A DNA stretch of 64,000 bases, taken from contig NZ_CP042306.1 in the NCBI RefSeq assembly GCF_007859635.1, forward strand, positions 2,232,001 to 2,296,000, given 5' to 3'. The stretch is from Sphingomonas panacisoli (GTDB lineage Bacteria; Pseudomonadota; Alphaproteobacteria; Sphingomonadales; Sphingomonadaceae). The number at the start of each line of letters is the position of its first letter. The first letter of the stretch is position 1. Both the position numbers and the translations under genes were made by a program. Shown piece by piece: positions 14,622-23,106 of this stretch. Under the pieces are notes generated by a model, which was not told the origin of the DNA, searched no databases, and saw only the letters and a program-made list of their open reading frames with translations.

Positions 14622-16982
14622 GTGAGTACGAAGTCTTCCTCGCAATTCCCCAAGCCGCGGATCGATGTCCGCGCGTTGCTTGGGCTGTACGATCCCCCCG
14701 ATACGACCGACTGGGGTCCGATCCGCGCGGCGCAGCTTCACGCCGGACGCCAACTCGCGCTCTTCCTGCTCGCCGCCAATCTGGTCGGTGCCGCGCTGAT
14801 CGTGATGCTGTTCGACGGGATCGCGCCGCGGCCGCTGTTGATCGGTTGGGGCATCGGCACCGGGATCGTCGGCATCGCCGTCGCGATTCGCCGCCTTGCA
14901 ACGCGCCACCGCGACGCCACCACCGCAACGCTGCACGACGTCCGCGACACGGTGATCGAGGGCGTCGGGCTCGCCTGCGTCTGGTCGGTGCCGCCGATCG
15001 CATTGGGCTCGCACGCCAGCGCCGGCACCGCGATGGCGCTGTGGATACTGCTGTCGGTGATGATGACCGCCAGTGCCGTGTCGATGGCCGCGCTGCCGAT
15101 GGCGACGCTCAGCTTCCTCGGCATCCTCGGCACCGCGATCACCGCGATGCTGATCCGCTTCGGCAGCCCGTTGCTGGCGGCGGCGACGGCGCTGTTCGTC
15201 GTGCTGCTGATGATCGGCTGTCTGCAGCGCGCCCGCTCGCTCGTCGTGATCCGCGCCGGCGAGATCGGCCTTGCCGAACGCGACGAGACCGTGAGCCTGC
15301 TGCTGCGCGAGTTCGAGGAGGAGGATGGCGACTGGCTGTGGGAGACCGACAGCGCGCGCCGCATCGTCCGCGCCTCCCCGCGTTTCGCCCGGTCGTTCAA
15401 CCTCGACCCGGTCAAGATCAACGACATGCCGCTGGTCCAGGTGCTGGCCGGCGCGCATTGGGAGAAAAGCGAATTCACGCCGGGGCTGCGTGTCCTGGCC
15501 GACAAGCTGAAACAGCGTGAAGCATTCCGCGACTTGCTCCTGCCCGTCCAGATCGGCGCCGAGCAACGCTGGTTCGCGCTGACGGCCAGCCCACGCCACG
15601 ACGATCGCGGCGCGTTCATCGGGTTTCGCGGCGTGGGATCGGACGTTACCGCGCAGCGAGAATCCGCCGACCAGATCAACCGCATGGCGCGGTTCGACAC
15701 GCTGACCGGCCTGCCCAACCGCCTGTTCCTCAATGAACAGCTCGCCCACGCCATGGCCGATGCGGAGAAATGGGGCACGCGTTGCGCGTTCATGATGATC
15801 GACCTCGACCGGTTCAAGGCGGTTAACGATTCGCTCGGCCACCCGGTCGGCGACCGCTTGCTCGGCCGCGTGTCCGCGCGGTTGCAGCAACTGATCACGG
15901 ATAACGAGATTATCGGTCGCCTCGGCGGCGACGAGTTCGCGGTCGTGGTGCGCGACGCCTCCGACAGCGAGCGGCTCGATCAGCTGGCCAAGGCGATCAT
16001 CGATACGTTATCGCGTCCGTACGACTTGGACGAGCACACGCTATTCATCGGCGCGTCGATCGGCATTGCGATCGGCCCGCGCGACGGGCGCACCGCGGAA
16101 AACTTGATCCGCTCCGCCGACCTTGCGCTCTACCGCTCGAAGGATGGCGGCGGCGGCGCGTTCAACACGTACGAGCCGCAGCTGCACGTCAAGGCCGAGG
16201 AGCGGCGCGTCCTCGAAATGGCGCTGCGCCAAGCGCTCGAAAAGGGCGAGCTGCACCTCGAATACCAACCCGTCGTCGCGGCCGGCACTGGCGGATTGAC
16301 CGGGTTCGAAGCACTACTGCGCTGGACGCATCCTGAGCTAGGTGTGGTGTCGCCCGCGAAGTTCGTGCCGCTGGCCGAGGATGCGCGGCTGATCGTGCCG
16401 ATGGGCGAATGGGTGCTACGATCGGCCTGCGCCGAAGCCGCGCAATGGCCCCACCCGATCCGCGTCGCGGTCAACGTCTCGCCGGAACAGCTGCACAACC
16501 CGGCCTTCGTCTCGGTGGTCGCCTCGGCGCTCGCCAATAGCGGTTTGCCCGCCGAGCGGCTCGAGCTCGAAGTGACCGAAGGCGTATTCATGCGCGAAGG
16601 CACCGGCGCGGTGCAGGTGCTCGAACGCATCCTCGATCTCGGCGTGCGCCTTAGTCTGGACGATTTCGGGACGGGCTATTCTTCGCTCGGCTATCTTGCG
16701 CGTACGCGGTTCTCGACGATCAAGGTCGACCGCAGCTTCGTTCAGGGCGCGTCCAAGGGCCAGCCCGAGCCGATCGCGATCATCCGCGCCGTCGTCGCGC
16801 TCGCCCAGTCGCTTGGCATGGCGACCACGGCCGAAGGCGTCGAGACCGAGCAGGAACATGCGATGATCCAGGAGCTCGGCTGCACCAAGGTCCAGGGCTA
16901 TTATTTCGGGCGCCCCCTGCCCGTCGCCGAAGCGCGCGCGCTCGCCGGCCGAAAATGGGGCGAGTCGTCAGCGGCAGCGTAA
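14622..16982 (+). CDS. Membrane PAS-GGDEF-EAL protein (c-di-GMP synthesis/degradation)
   Basis: A 786-residue protein starting at GTG. About five or six membrane helices lie between residues 45 and 205, then a PAS domain (about 230-350, WLWETDSARRIVRASPRF). The GGDEF domain spans about 355-515 with an intact RLGGDEFAVV motif. The EAL domain spans about 530-780 with GFEALLRW, EVTEGVFM, DDFGTGYSSL and KVDRSFV all present. Both activities are therefore possible. The position of the RxxD inhibitory site reads TDNE, so product inhibition at that site should be absent. It may signal to the tandem PilZ protein at 9.9-10.5 kb, but this is inference. Confidence 0.92.
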   Translation: MSTKSSSQFPKPRIDVRALLGLYDPPDTTDWGPIRAAQLHAGRQLALFLLAANLVGAALIVMLFDGIAPRPLLIGWGIGTGIVGIAVAIRRLATRHRDATTATLHDVRDTVIEGVGLACVWSVPPIALGSHASAGTAMALWILLSVMMTASAVSMAALPMATLSFLGILGTAITAMLIRFGSPLLAAATALFVVLLMIGCLQRARSLVVIRAGEIGLAERDETVSLLLREFEEEDGDWLWETDSARRIVRASPRFARSFNLDPVKINDMPLVQVLAGAHWEKSEFTPGLRVLADKLKQREAFRDLLLPVQIGAEQRWFALTASPRHDDRGAFIGFRGVGSDVTAQRESADQINRMARFDTLTGLPNRLFLNEQLAHAMADAEKWGTRCAFMMIDLDRFKAVNDSLGHPVGDRLLGRVSARLQQLITDNEIIGRLGGDEFAVVVRDASDSERLDQLAKAIIDTLSRPYDLDEHTLFIGASIGIAIGPRDGRTAENLIRSADLALYRSKDGGGGAFNTYEPQLHVKAEERRVLEMALRQALEKGELHLEYQPVVAAGTGGLTGFEALLRWTHPELGVVSPAKFVPLAEDARLIVPMGEWVLRSACAEAAQWPHPIRVAVNVSPEQLHNPAFVSVVASALANSGLPAERLELEVTEGVFMREGTGAVQVLERILDLGVRLSLDDFGTGYSSLGYLARTRFSTIKVDRSFVQGASKGQPEPIAIIRAVVALAQSLGMATTAEGVETEQEHAMIQELGCTKVQGYYFGRPLPVAEARALAGRKWGESSAAA

Positions 16983-16992
16983 AGGCGGAAGG

Positions 16993-17069
16993 TGGCAGGG
17001 GAGCTCGGATTCGAACCGAGGGCCTTCGGTTTTGGAGACCGACGCTCTAACCAGCTGAGCTACACCCCT
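16993..17069 (-). tRNA. tRNA-Trp (CCA anticodon)
   Basis: A full cloverleaf with the anticodon CCA (loop CTCCAAA), D stem GCTC/GAGC, anticodon stem TCGGT/ACCGA, T stem CTCGG/CCGAG with TTCGAAT loop, and an encoded 3' CCA. The acceptor stem AGGGGTG/CTCCCCT has one T-T mismatch at the sixth pair. It lies between the GGDEF-EAL gene and secE, on the opposite strand. Confidence 0.95.
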
Positions 17070-17123
17070 ATGCCGCGGCGGTCCCTATCGCCACTGCGAT
17101 AGGAGCGCAAGGCCGACAACCTC

Positions 17124-17152
17124 TTGCCCCTTCCCCCGCCCCACGCTAAGCA
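17124..17152 (+). promoter_or_regulatory. Possible promoter for secE-nusG
   Basis: TTGCCC and TAAGCA are separated by 17 bases, about 100 bases before the secE start. The match to the vegetative consensus is weak, but the position is right. Confidence 0.25.
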
Positions 17153-17249
17153 CCGCCCCAATCCGACATCGGAAATCCTTCGTCCGACCCTTCACGGGAG
17201 CGGGCGGCGGTCCTATGTCCGGCGACGAACATTCATAGCGAGGCCAGCA

Positions 17250-17450
17250 GTGGCGAAGACATCCCCGGTCGAATTCATCCAGCAGGTGCGCGCGGAGACC
17301 AAGAAGGTCGTCTGGCCGACCCGGCGCGAGACGATCATGACCGGTATCATGGTGATGATCATGACGCTGCTGCTCGGCATTTTCTTCTTCGTGGTCGATT
17401 CGGGGTTCGAGGCGCTGGTCAAGTTCCTCCTCAGCCTCGCGACCAAATAA
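17250..17450 (+). CDS. secE: Preprotein translocase subunit SecE
   Basis: A 66-residue single-helix SecE of the short alphaproteobacterial type. The amphipathic segment SPVEFIQQVRAETKKVVWPTRRET is followed by one membrane helix (GIMVMIMTLLLGIFFFVVDSG). It clamps SecY in the translocon. GTG at 17250 is chosen because the family begins just before SPVEF; the open frame upstream to 17124 shows no similarity. It lies 11 bases upstream of nusG, one operon. Confidence 0.9.
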   Translation: MAKTSPVEFIQQVRAETKKVVWPTRRETIMTGIMVMIMTLLLGIFFFVVDSGFEALVKFLLSLATK

Positions 17451-17461
17451 GGGTTCCTAAC

Positions 17462-18001
17462 GTGGCACGCTGGTACATCATCCACGCTTATTCGGGTTTC
17501 GAGGGCAAGGTCCGCGACGCGATCATGTCGGAAGCGACCCGCATGGGTCTCGAACAGCTGGTCGAGCAGATCGAGGTCCCGACCGAAACCGTCACCGAGG
17601 CGCGCCGCGGCAAGAAGGTGTCGGTCGAACGCAAGTTCATGCCCGGCTACGTCCTGGCCAAGCTGGCAATGAACGACGACGTCTATCACCTGGTCAAGAA
17701 CACGCCCAAGGTGACTGGCTTCCTCGGCCCCAACGGCAAGCCCCAGGCGATCAGCGACGCCGAAGCCGCGCGCATGCTGAATTCGAAGGAAGAGGCCGCG
17801 GCCAACGCGCCGAAGCAGCAGATCAAGGTCGACTACGAGATTGGCGACAGCGTAAAGGTGCTCGACGGCCCGTTCGCGAGCTTCAACGGCATCGTCGAGG
17901 AACTCGATTTCGACAAGGCGAAGGTCAAGGTGTCGGTGTCGATCTTCGGCCGCGCCACGCCGGTCGAACTGGACTTCGAGCAGGTCGAGCGAAGCAAATA
18001 A
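17462..18001 (+). CDS. nusG: Transcription termination/antitermination factor NusG
   Basis: A 179-residue protein with GTG start. The NGN domain covers residues 1-115 (ARWYIIHAYSGFEGKVRDAI…RKFMPGYVLAKLAMND, NTPKVTGFLG). The KOW domain covers about 125-179 (GDSVKVLDGPFASFNGIVEELDFDKAKVKVSVSIFGRATPVELDF). NusG binds RNA polymerase and couples it to Rho or the ribosome. A hairpin follows the stop. The usual neighbour rplK lies 3.4 kb further on instead of directly downstream. Confidence 0.96.
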   Translation: MARWYIIHAYSGFEGKVRDAIMSEATRMGLEQLVEQIEVPTETVTEARRGKKVSVERKFMPGYVLAKLAMNDDVYHLVKNTPKVTGFLGPNGKPQAISDAEAARMLNSKEEAAANAPKQQIKVDYEIGDSVKVLDGPFASFNGIVEELDFDKAKVKVSVSIFGRATPVELDFEQVERSK

Positions 18002-18019
18002 GACTTCGCCGACCGACAA

Positions 18020-18049
18020 CGACGCGGAATTTACTTCCGCGTCGCTTTA
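18020..18049 (+). terminator. Terminator of the secE-nusG operon
   Basis: A perfect 10-base-pair stem (CGACGCGGAA / TTCCGCGTCG) with a 5-base loop is followed by CTTT. It begins 19 bases after the nusG stop and touches the end of the convergent AraC gene. Confidence 0.65.
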
Positions 18050-18766
18050 CCGCCTCGCCACCAAATGCGCGCGATATTCGCTGGGCGTTTCCCCCGTCAC
18101 CAGCTTGAACCGCCGGCTGAAGCTGCTGTGGTCGGCGAACCCGCAGGCATTCGCGATCTCGACGATCGTCGCGTCGCCGGCGAGCAACCGCCGCGCTTCG
18201 TCGATGCGGATACGCTGCTGGTAGGTTCGCGGGCTGGTGTTGAGCAGCCGCGCGAATTCGCGTTCGAACCGCGAGACTGATACCCCCGCGCGCTTGGCCA
18301 GTGTCCCGCAATCGAGCGGCTTGTCGAAATGTTCACGCATATGCTGCAACGCCATGGCGAAACCGTCGTAACCGCGCTGCGATGCGAACGCCTGGCGCAG
18401 GAAGCGCGACACGCCGACGACGCCGACGATCTCTCCCGCTTCGTCGATCAACGGAAACTCGCCGAGCAGCAACCATGTCGGGGCTTGCCGCGACGGCTCG
18501 ATCAACTCGAACCAGTCGGTGATCGCCTCGCCCGCAAGGACACGGCGTTCCTCCGCCTCGAATCGCGCGGCATGGGCCGGCGGATATATGTCGTGCGGGG
18601 TATGCCCGATTAGTTCCCTGCGATGGCGCAGGCCGCACATATCGAGCATCGCCTGGTTGGCCAGGACGTAACGAAGATCCCTGTCCTTCACGAAACAGGG
18701 ACAGTTCGCCAATCGCCCGAAAACCTGATCGAGCAAGGCAAGGCTGGTTGCCGACGGTGGCATCAT
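18047..18766 (-). CDS. AraC-family transcriptional regulator with N-terminal PAS domain
   Basis: A 239-residue regulator. Residues 10-125 form a PAS_4-like sensor (CPCFVKDRDLRYVLANQAMLDMCG, IYPPAHAARFEAEERRVLAG, LLLGEFPLIDEAGEIVGVVGVSR). Residues 135-236 form the double HTH AraC domain (LAKRAGVSVSRFEREFARLLNTSPRTYQQRIRIDEARRLLA, IVEIANACGFADHSSFSRRFKLVTGETPSEYRAH). A PAS sensor instead of the common cupin is a recognised minority architecture. The ligand and target are unknown. Two ATGs, at 18766 and 18763, are possible starts. Confidence 0.85.
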   Translation of the reverse strand: MMPPSATSLALLDQVFGRLANCPCFVKDRDLRYVLANQAMLDMCGLRHRRELIGHTPHDIYPPAHAARFEAEERRVLAGEAITDWFELIEPSRQAPTWLLLGEFPLIDEAGEIVGVVGVSRFLRQAFASQRGYDGFAMALQHMREHFDKPLDCGTLAKRAGVSVSRFEREFARLLNTSPRTYQQRIRIDEARRLLAGDATIVEIANACGFADHSSFSRRFKLVTGETPSEYRAHLVARR

Positions 18767-19240
18767 GAGCGGAGCTAGGCGGAAAACCGCGATCGCTGCA
18801 ACGAATTAATGAGCCGACCGCGCGATGTGCCGAAATCGGCGAATATTCTGCGCTGAACGGCAAGACCTACGCGTGCGTCGCGGATAGCATCCACCGCGAC
18901 GCGAGCGCCTGCTCGGTCGAACACGGTTTCCTTGGTGCCGTCCCGTTGGGGGCTTGGGCAAGCATCGGGGTCTGCCGGGCGGTTGATCCCGCTTGTCCCG
19001 GCCGCCGGACGGACGACCCTCTCGTCCGTCCGGCATTGACCGACAATCGTAATGCGATCTTCTCGGCGTCGTTTCGGGCAAAGATGTACGCGGAGCCAAT
19101 ACATCCCGAAATGATACAAGTAATATTAACCAACCCACATCATAGTTAACAAACTATTCATTACGGAAACAATCGAATACCTCCCCCTCTGAGAATCGCA
19201 GTTGGCTTTACTTTTTCGCGATCCAACAGGGGTAATAGAG
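18767..19240. other. 474-base intergenic region upstream of the PEP-CTERM gene
   Basis: No coding frame here looks real: open frames are short, Arg-rich shadows. The right-hand 130 bases are unusually AT-rich for this genome (runs such as TAATATTAACC and ATAGTTAACAAAC), so they probably carry the promoter and regulatory sites of the PEP-CTERM gene at 19241. No operator was identified. Confidence 0.4.
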
Positions 19241-19888
19241 ATGAAAGCACAACGTATCATTGGCGCCGTCGGCGTCTTGCTTGCCGGCACGACGGCCGCG
19301 ACCGGCGCTTCGGCCGCGATCGACATTCACTTCGACGGCGGTCTCGCCACACCAGCGGCTGGCTACACCATCGTCGACACGTTCGACGACGCGACCGGCC
19401 TGACCGGCACCAACTTCCAGATCAAGGTGCCGCCCGCCGACGGCAACGGCGCGCCGCCGGCCAATTCGATCCCGTCGGGAACGCCCTATCTGTCGGTTCT
19501 CGCCGGCGGTTCGGCGACCTACACCTTCGCAACGCCAGTCTCGTCGTTCCAGTTCGATTGGGGCTCGATCGACGCGTACAACACGCTGACGATCAATGGC
19601 ACCAGCCAGGCGATCGTCGTCCCCGGCTCGAACTTCATCAATCCGGCCAATGGCGACCAGGGTGCGGACGCGACCAACGGCCGCTTCACCGTGACCGGTA
19701 CTGAGGGCGAGTTGTTCACCAGCGTGACCTTCTCGTCGACCGGCAATTCGTTCGAGGTCGACAATCTGGCGGTCCGCTCGGCAGTGCCGGAGCCGGCCAC
19801 CTGGGCGATGATGCTGCTCGGTTTCGGTAGCCTGGGCGTTGCGATCCGCCGCAAGCCAAAGCCGGCGATGCGCATCCGCTACGCCTAA
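19241..19888 (+). CDS. PEP-CTERM sorting-signal protein
   Basis: A 215-residue secreted protein. It has a signal peptide (IGAVGVLLAGTTAATGASA), then a beta-sandwich-like region rich in Thr, Ser, Gly and Asn with no Cys (TFDDATGLTGTNFQIKVPP, FQFDWGSIDAYNTLTING). It ends in the exosortase signal VPEPATWAMML, a hydrophobic helix and IRRK. The pattern is that of extracellular-matrix or surface proteins processed by exosortase; the exact role is not known. The ATG at 19241 has AGAG upstream. It closely resembles the C-terminus of the protein at 13877-14413. Confidence 0.87.
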   Translation: MKAQRIIGAVGVLLAGTTAATGASAAIDIHFDGGLATPAAGYTIVDTFDDATGLTGTNFQIKVPPADGNGAPPANSIPSGTPYLSVLAGGSATYTFATPVSSFQFDWGSIDAYNTLTINGTSQAIVVPGSNFINPANGDQGADATNGRFTVTGTEGELFTSVTFSSTGNSFEVDNLAVRSAVPEPATWAMMLLGFGSLGVAIRRKPKPAMRIRYA

Positions 19889-19912
19889 ATCCCGCGTCGT
19901 TGTTCGGGGGCG

Positions 19913-19946
19913 AACAGCCGTCGGTCGGGGGGCCGGCGGCTGTTTT
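19913..19946 (+). terminator. Terminator after the PEP-CTERM gene at 19241
   Basis: A 12-base-pair stem (AACAGCCGTCGG / CCGGCGGCTGTT, with one G-T pair) is followed by TT, 25 bases after the stop. Confidence 0.65.
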
Positions 19947-20030
19947 GCGTCAAAGGGGCGGATTACTCCGCGTCATCATCCTAACGGACCATCTTCTCTT
20001 GTCGCGCGTTATGGGCGCAGGAGATCGGTC

Positions 20031-20228
20031 ATGAAACAAGTCCAGCACAAGCCGTCGGAGGTGAACGCCGTTGAGGGCCAAGTCATCGTCGATGGCCCGG
20101 ACGGTATCGCCTATGCGATGACGCCGGAAGCCGCGACCCGCACCAGCGCTCGCCTGTTGACCGAAGCGGCGCGCGCGAAGGGCCAAGCCGCTCAACAACA
20201 CGCCACCGGAGTTAAGCGAGCGCACTAG
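20031..20228 (+). CDS. Small hypothetical protein (65 aa)
   Basis: The ATG at 20031 follows GGAGATCGGTC, a fair ribosome-binding region. The product (KQVQHKPSEVNAVEGQVIVDGPDGIAYAMTPEAATRTSARLLTEAARAKGQ) has a short beta hairpin and then one amphipathic helix. It is soluble. The pattern VIVDGPDGIAYAMTPEAA resembles small proteins often seen in sphingomonads, but no function is known. It ends just before the convergent methyltransferase gene. Confidence 0.6.
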   Translation: MKQVQHKPSEVNAVEGQVIVDGPDGIAYAMTPEAATRTSARLLTEAARAKGQAAQQHATGVKRAH

Positions 20229-20244
20229 GATTGCTCGGCTACGT

Positions 20245-21027
20245 CTACCGCATCGGTTTGCGGAACTTGAAGGCGAACTGGCTCGTGCGGCCGCGGATCG
20301 ACGCGTTGAATACCGGCACCGTCAACGGGTCGATCGTGTTGATCAGCACACGACTTTCCCCGACGAATTCGAACCCTGCCGCCTTCGCCTGCTTTTTGAC
20401 CGTTTCCGGATCGATCCGGTGCAGCTTGTCGGTATCGGCCATGCCGCGGCCCGGTGCGCTCATATGGTCGATCACCATGAAAACCCCGCCCGGCTTTAGC
20501 ATCTTGAACACGGCGCGGGCGAGGCTGTCAGGGCCGGGCGACCCCATGAACGGGTCGGCGTAATCGTGATAGTTTTGCGAGGTCCACACCATGTCGAGCG
20601 GTTCGGGCGCGGTCAGGTCGGTGGTCGGCTGCACCGAGGTCACGACATTGGCGAAGGCGGGGGTGGCGGACATAGCGCGCAACGTCGCGACATTGGGTTG
20701 CGCGAGCTTCCCGTAAGCTTCCGGCCACACCGCATAGACCCGGCCGCGCGGGCCGACGATCCTGCTGAAGATCCGCGTCCAATAGCCGCTGCCCGGAATC
20801 AGGTCGAGCACGCGTTGTCCCGGCTTCACGCCGGCCAACGCGATCAGCGCGGCGGGGTGGCGCCGATCATCGGCGGTCCGATCGGTGCCACGCGCCGGGT
20901 CCGCCAACGCGCGCGCCAGCGGCGACGCCGCGCGTTTCGCAGCGGCGCTCCCGGCCGGCGCGGGCATCGCCAGCAAGGCGGGAATGATGATCAGCGAACT
21001 AAGGGTCAGGCGTTTAAGATAAAGCAT
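20245..21027 (-). CDS. Exported class I SAM-dependent methyltransferase-like protein
   Basis: A 260-residue protein with a clear signal peptide (LTLSSLIIIPALLAMPAPAGSAAA) and then a Rossmann methyltransferase fold. Motif I is VLDLIPGSGYWTRIFS at about residue 73; later segments are LDMVWTSQNYHDYADPF and FKMLKPGGVFMVIDH. The ATG at 21027 has AGGAGG directly upstream, which supports the start and so the signal peptide. SAM is not normally present in the periplasm, so either the fold has another role or export is partial. This predicted exported methyltransferase family is known in proteobacteria but not characterised. Confidence 0.75.
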   Translation of the reverse strand: MLYLKRLTLSSLIIIPALLAMPAPAGSAAAKRAASPLARALADPARGTDRTADDRRHPAALIALAGVKPGQRVLDLIPGSGYWTRIFSRIVGPRGRVYAVWPEAYGKLAQPNVATLRAMSATPAFANVVTSVQPTTDLTAPEPLDMVWTSQNYHDYADPFMGSPGPDSLARAVFKMLKPGGVFMVIDHMSAPGRGMADTDKLHRIDPETVKKQAKAAGFEFVGESRVLINTIDPLTVPVFNASIRGRTSQFAFKFRKPMR

Positions 21028-21368
21028 CGCGTCCTCCTGGCGGCGACCGCTGCCTGACACGCCGGGCGAGCGTTCACCGCATAAGGAAGACATAAATTTT
21101 TCGTAATGCGCTTGCGTCCGCCCGCCGATCGGCGGCTACATCGCCCGTGTGCGGTCAGCCAACGCCTTCAGTCTACCTGGCGGCGCGGCCAATGCCTAAG
21201 TGCTGTTACTTTCGCATGATCGGGTGTGCATCGGCTCCTAATCGAATCCTACGTTGCAACGCGGCGCGACTTCGGTTAGTGGCGCGCGCTTCCAACGCTA
21301 CAGCAATGGAAATCTGCGGGAGGACGCTTGCGTCCGCTTGGACCGCTAAACTTGGAAAAGAGTGAGAC
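21028..21368. other. Intergenic region carrying the rplK promoter and leader
   Basis: No convincing gene is present; the only open frame (21147-21365) has no recognisable family and an odd Cys/Arg-rich composition. The region must contain the promoter and 5' leader of rplK-rplA, but no clear -35/-10 pair can be assigned. Confidence 0.4.
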
Positions 21369-21800
21369 ATGGCTAAGAAAATTACCGGCTATATCAAGCT
21401 ACAGGTGCCGGCCGGCGCCGCCAATCCGTCGCCGCCGATCGGCCCGGCGCTTGGTCAGCGCGGCGTGAACATCATGGAGTTCTGCAAGGCGTTCAACGCC
21501 GCGACGGGCGACATGGAGAAGAACGCGCCGATCCCGACCGTCATCACCGTCTATGCGGACCGCTCATTCTCGTTCGAGACGAAGACCCCGCCGGCGTCGT
21601 TCCTGATCAAGAAGGCGGCGAACCTGAAGTCGGGCTCGAAGGAGCCGGGCAAGGTTTCCGCGGGCAAGATCAAGCGCAGCGCGCTGACCGCGATCGCCGA
21701 GCAGAAGATGAAGGACCTGAACGCCAACGACATGGAAGCGGCGACCCGCATCATCGAAGGCTCCGCCCGCGCGATGGGCCTCGAAGTGGTGGAGGGCTGA
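21369..21800 (+). CDS. rplK: 50S ribosomal protein L11
   Basis: A 143-residue protein that binds the GTPase-associated region of 23S rRNA and supports factor binding and the stringent response. Signatures are [38 protein letters not shown] at the N-terminus and the C-terminal RNA-binding domain with [19 protein letters not shown] and [22 protein letters not shown]. It is followed after 4 bases by rplA. It is 3.4 kb from nusG. Confidence 0.98.
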   Translation: MAKKITGYIKLQVPAGAANPSPPIGPALGQRGVNIMEFCKAFNAATGDMEKNAPIPTVITVYADRSFSFETKTPPASFLIKKAANLKSGSKEPGKVSAGKIKRSALTAIAEQKMKDLNANDMEAATRIIEGSARAMGLEVVEG

Positions 21801-21804
21801 TAAG

Positions 21805-22497
21805 ATGGCATTCGTTAGCAAGAAGCATAAGGCGCTGACCGTCGACCGCGAGAAGCTCCACGGCGTGGACGAGGCGATCGCCCTCGCCAAGTCGAACGCG
21901 ACCAGCAAGTTCGACGAAACCATCGAAGTCGCGCTGAACCTGGGCGTCGATCCCCGCCACGCCGACCAGATGGTCCGCGGCGTCGTCACGTTGCCCAAGG
22001 GCACCGGCAAGACCGTTCGCGTCGGTGTGTTCGCCAAGGGCGCGAAGGCCGACGAGGCCAAGGCCGCCGGGGCCGACGTGGTCGGTGCGGAAGACCTGAT
22101 GGAAATCGTTCAGGGCGGTACGATCGACTTCGACCGCTGCATCGCGACCCCCGACATGATGGGCGTCGTCGGTCGCCTCGGTAAGGTGCTGGGTCCGAAG
22201 GGCCTGATGCCGAACCCGAAGCTCGGCACCGTGACGATGGACGTCGCGGCAGCCGTGAAGGCGGCCAAGAGCGGCCAGATCGAATATCGCGTCGAAAAGG
22301 CCGGGATCATCCATTCGGGCATCGGCAAGGCGTCGTTCCCCGCGGAAGACCTGCGCGCCAACTTCGACGCGCTGCTCGACGCGGTGGTCAAGGCCAAGCC
22401 CGCCGGCGCCAAGGGCAAGTATGTCCGCAAGGTCGCCGTCAGCTCGACCATGGGCCCGGGCATCAAGGTCGATACCGCGGAAGTCGCGGGCGCGTAA
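21805..22497 (+). CDS. rplA: 50S ribosomal protein L1
   Basis: A 230-residue protein of the L1 stalk. It has the typical two-domain layout: [65 protein letters not shown], the central [21 protein letters not shown] and the closing [12 protein letters not shown]1 is also the classic translational repressor of its own operon by binding its mRNA; no such site was mapped here. It is immediately downstream of rplK. Confidence 0.98.
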   Translation: MAFVSKKHKALTVDREKLHGVDEAIALAKSNATSKFDETIEVALNLGVDPRHADQMVRGVVTLPKGTGKTVRVGVFAKGAKADEAKAAGADVVGAEDLMEIVQGGTIDFDRCIATPDMMGVVGRLGKVLGPKGLMPNPKLGTVTMDVAAAVKAAKSGQIEYRVEKAGIIHSGIGKASFPAEDLRANFDALLDAVVKAKPAGAKGKYVRKVAVSSTMGPGIKVDTAEVAGA

Positions 22498-22503
22498 TTG
22501 GCC

Positions 22504-22574
22504 GTCACCCCAGCGCAAGCTGGGGTCTCGTGCGGATCGCGTTACGCCTGAGATCCCAGCTTTCGCTGGGACGA
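22504..22574. repeat. Paired palindromic repeat downstream of rplA
   Basis: Two hairpins, CCCCAGC-GCAA-GCTGGGG and CCCAGC-TTTC-GCTGGG, are arranged as inverted copies of one GTC(A/G)(C/T)CCCAGC…GCTGGG unit. The same family recurs at 29778-29852. It may double as the transcription end of rplKA. Confidence 0.6.
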
Positions 22575-22656
22575 CGGGATTGAGGGGCTGGGAGGAAACT
22601 CCCGGCCCTTTTGCTTTTACTGGTTTGTGAGATTTGTCCACTAATCAGGTCCCGGG

Positions 22657-23097
22657 ATGCGGGATTTCATAACCTTTGCGGCGCCGGCGCTCATGCTGGG
22701 CTTGCTTTATTGCCTCTATCGTGCGGCGACGTTGTTCGCCGCGTGGAAGCCGGCTGCGGCGGTGGTGTGGGCAACCGACTATACCGATGCCGAGCGGCGC
22801 GACGACTTCTGGGGGATGGGGACGCTGCGCGGCTGGCGGCTCACCGACGGCGACAATCAGCGGCTGATCGAGGAGACCGTCCATTACCAGGACGAGGATG
22901 GCGAGCGCCACGTCGCCGAGATCAAACGCTACGTCCGCGCCGGCTGGCGGCCCGACGGCGTCCACAGGATCTGGTACGACAGCGCCGACCCCGATCGCGC
23001 GACCGCGTTCGGGCCGGGTTACTGGCTGATGATCGCCGTCGCGCTAACCTTTGCTCTCGTCACGGTGATGAACGCCGCGATCAAGGTCCATGCCTGA
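22657..23097 (+). CDS. DUF3592-like membrane protein
   Basis: A 146-residue protein with a membrane helix at each end (ITFAAPALMLGLLYCLYRAATLF and YWLMIAVALTFALVTVMNAAI). Between them lies an extracytoplasmic beta-rich segment with the DUF3592-like pattern: a query-like WKPAAAVVWAT, then ETVHYQDEDGERHVAEI, and DGVHRIWYDSADPDRA. The function is unknown. It is a single gene inside the broken ribosomal cluster. Confidence 0.65.
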   Translation: MRDFITFAAPALMLGLLYCLYRAATLFAAWKPAAAVVWATDYTDAERRDDFWGMGTLRGWRLTDGDNQRLIEETVHYQDEDGERHVAEIKRYVRAGWRPDGVHRIWYDSADPDRATAFGPGYWLMIAVALTFALVTVMNAAIKVHA

Positions 23098-23106
23098 GCG
23101 CGCGGC

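Noticed and set aside
13740..15890. Open frame of 716 codons on the minus strand across the PEP-CTERM and GGDEF-EAL genes
   Set aside because: It overlaps two well-supported genes in other frames and has the His/Arg/Gln-rich look of a shadow.
18775..19119. A gene of 114 codons between AraC and the PEP-CTERM gene
   Set aside because: No signal, domain or ribosome-binding site; composition is that of random high-GC sequence.
21147..21365. Small gene of 72 codons before rplK
   Set aside because: No family, odd composition, and it fills the region where the rplK promoter and leader must be.
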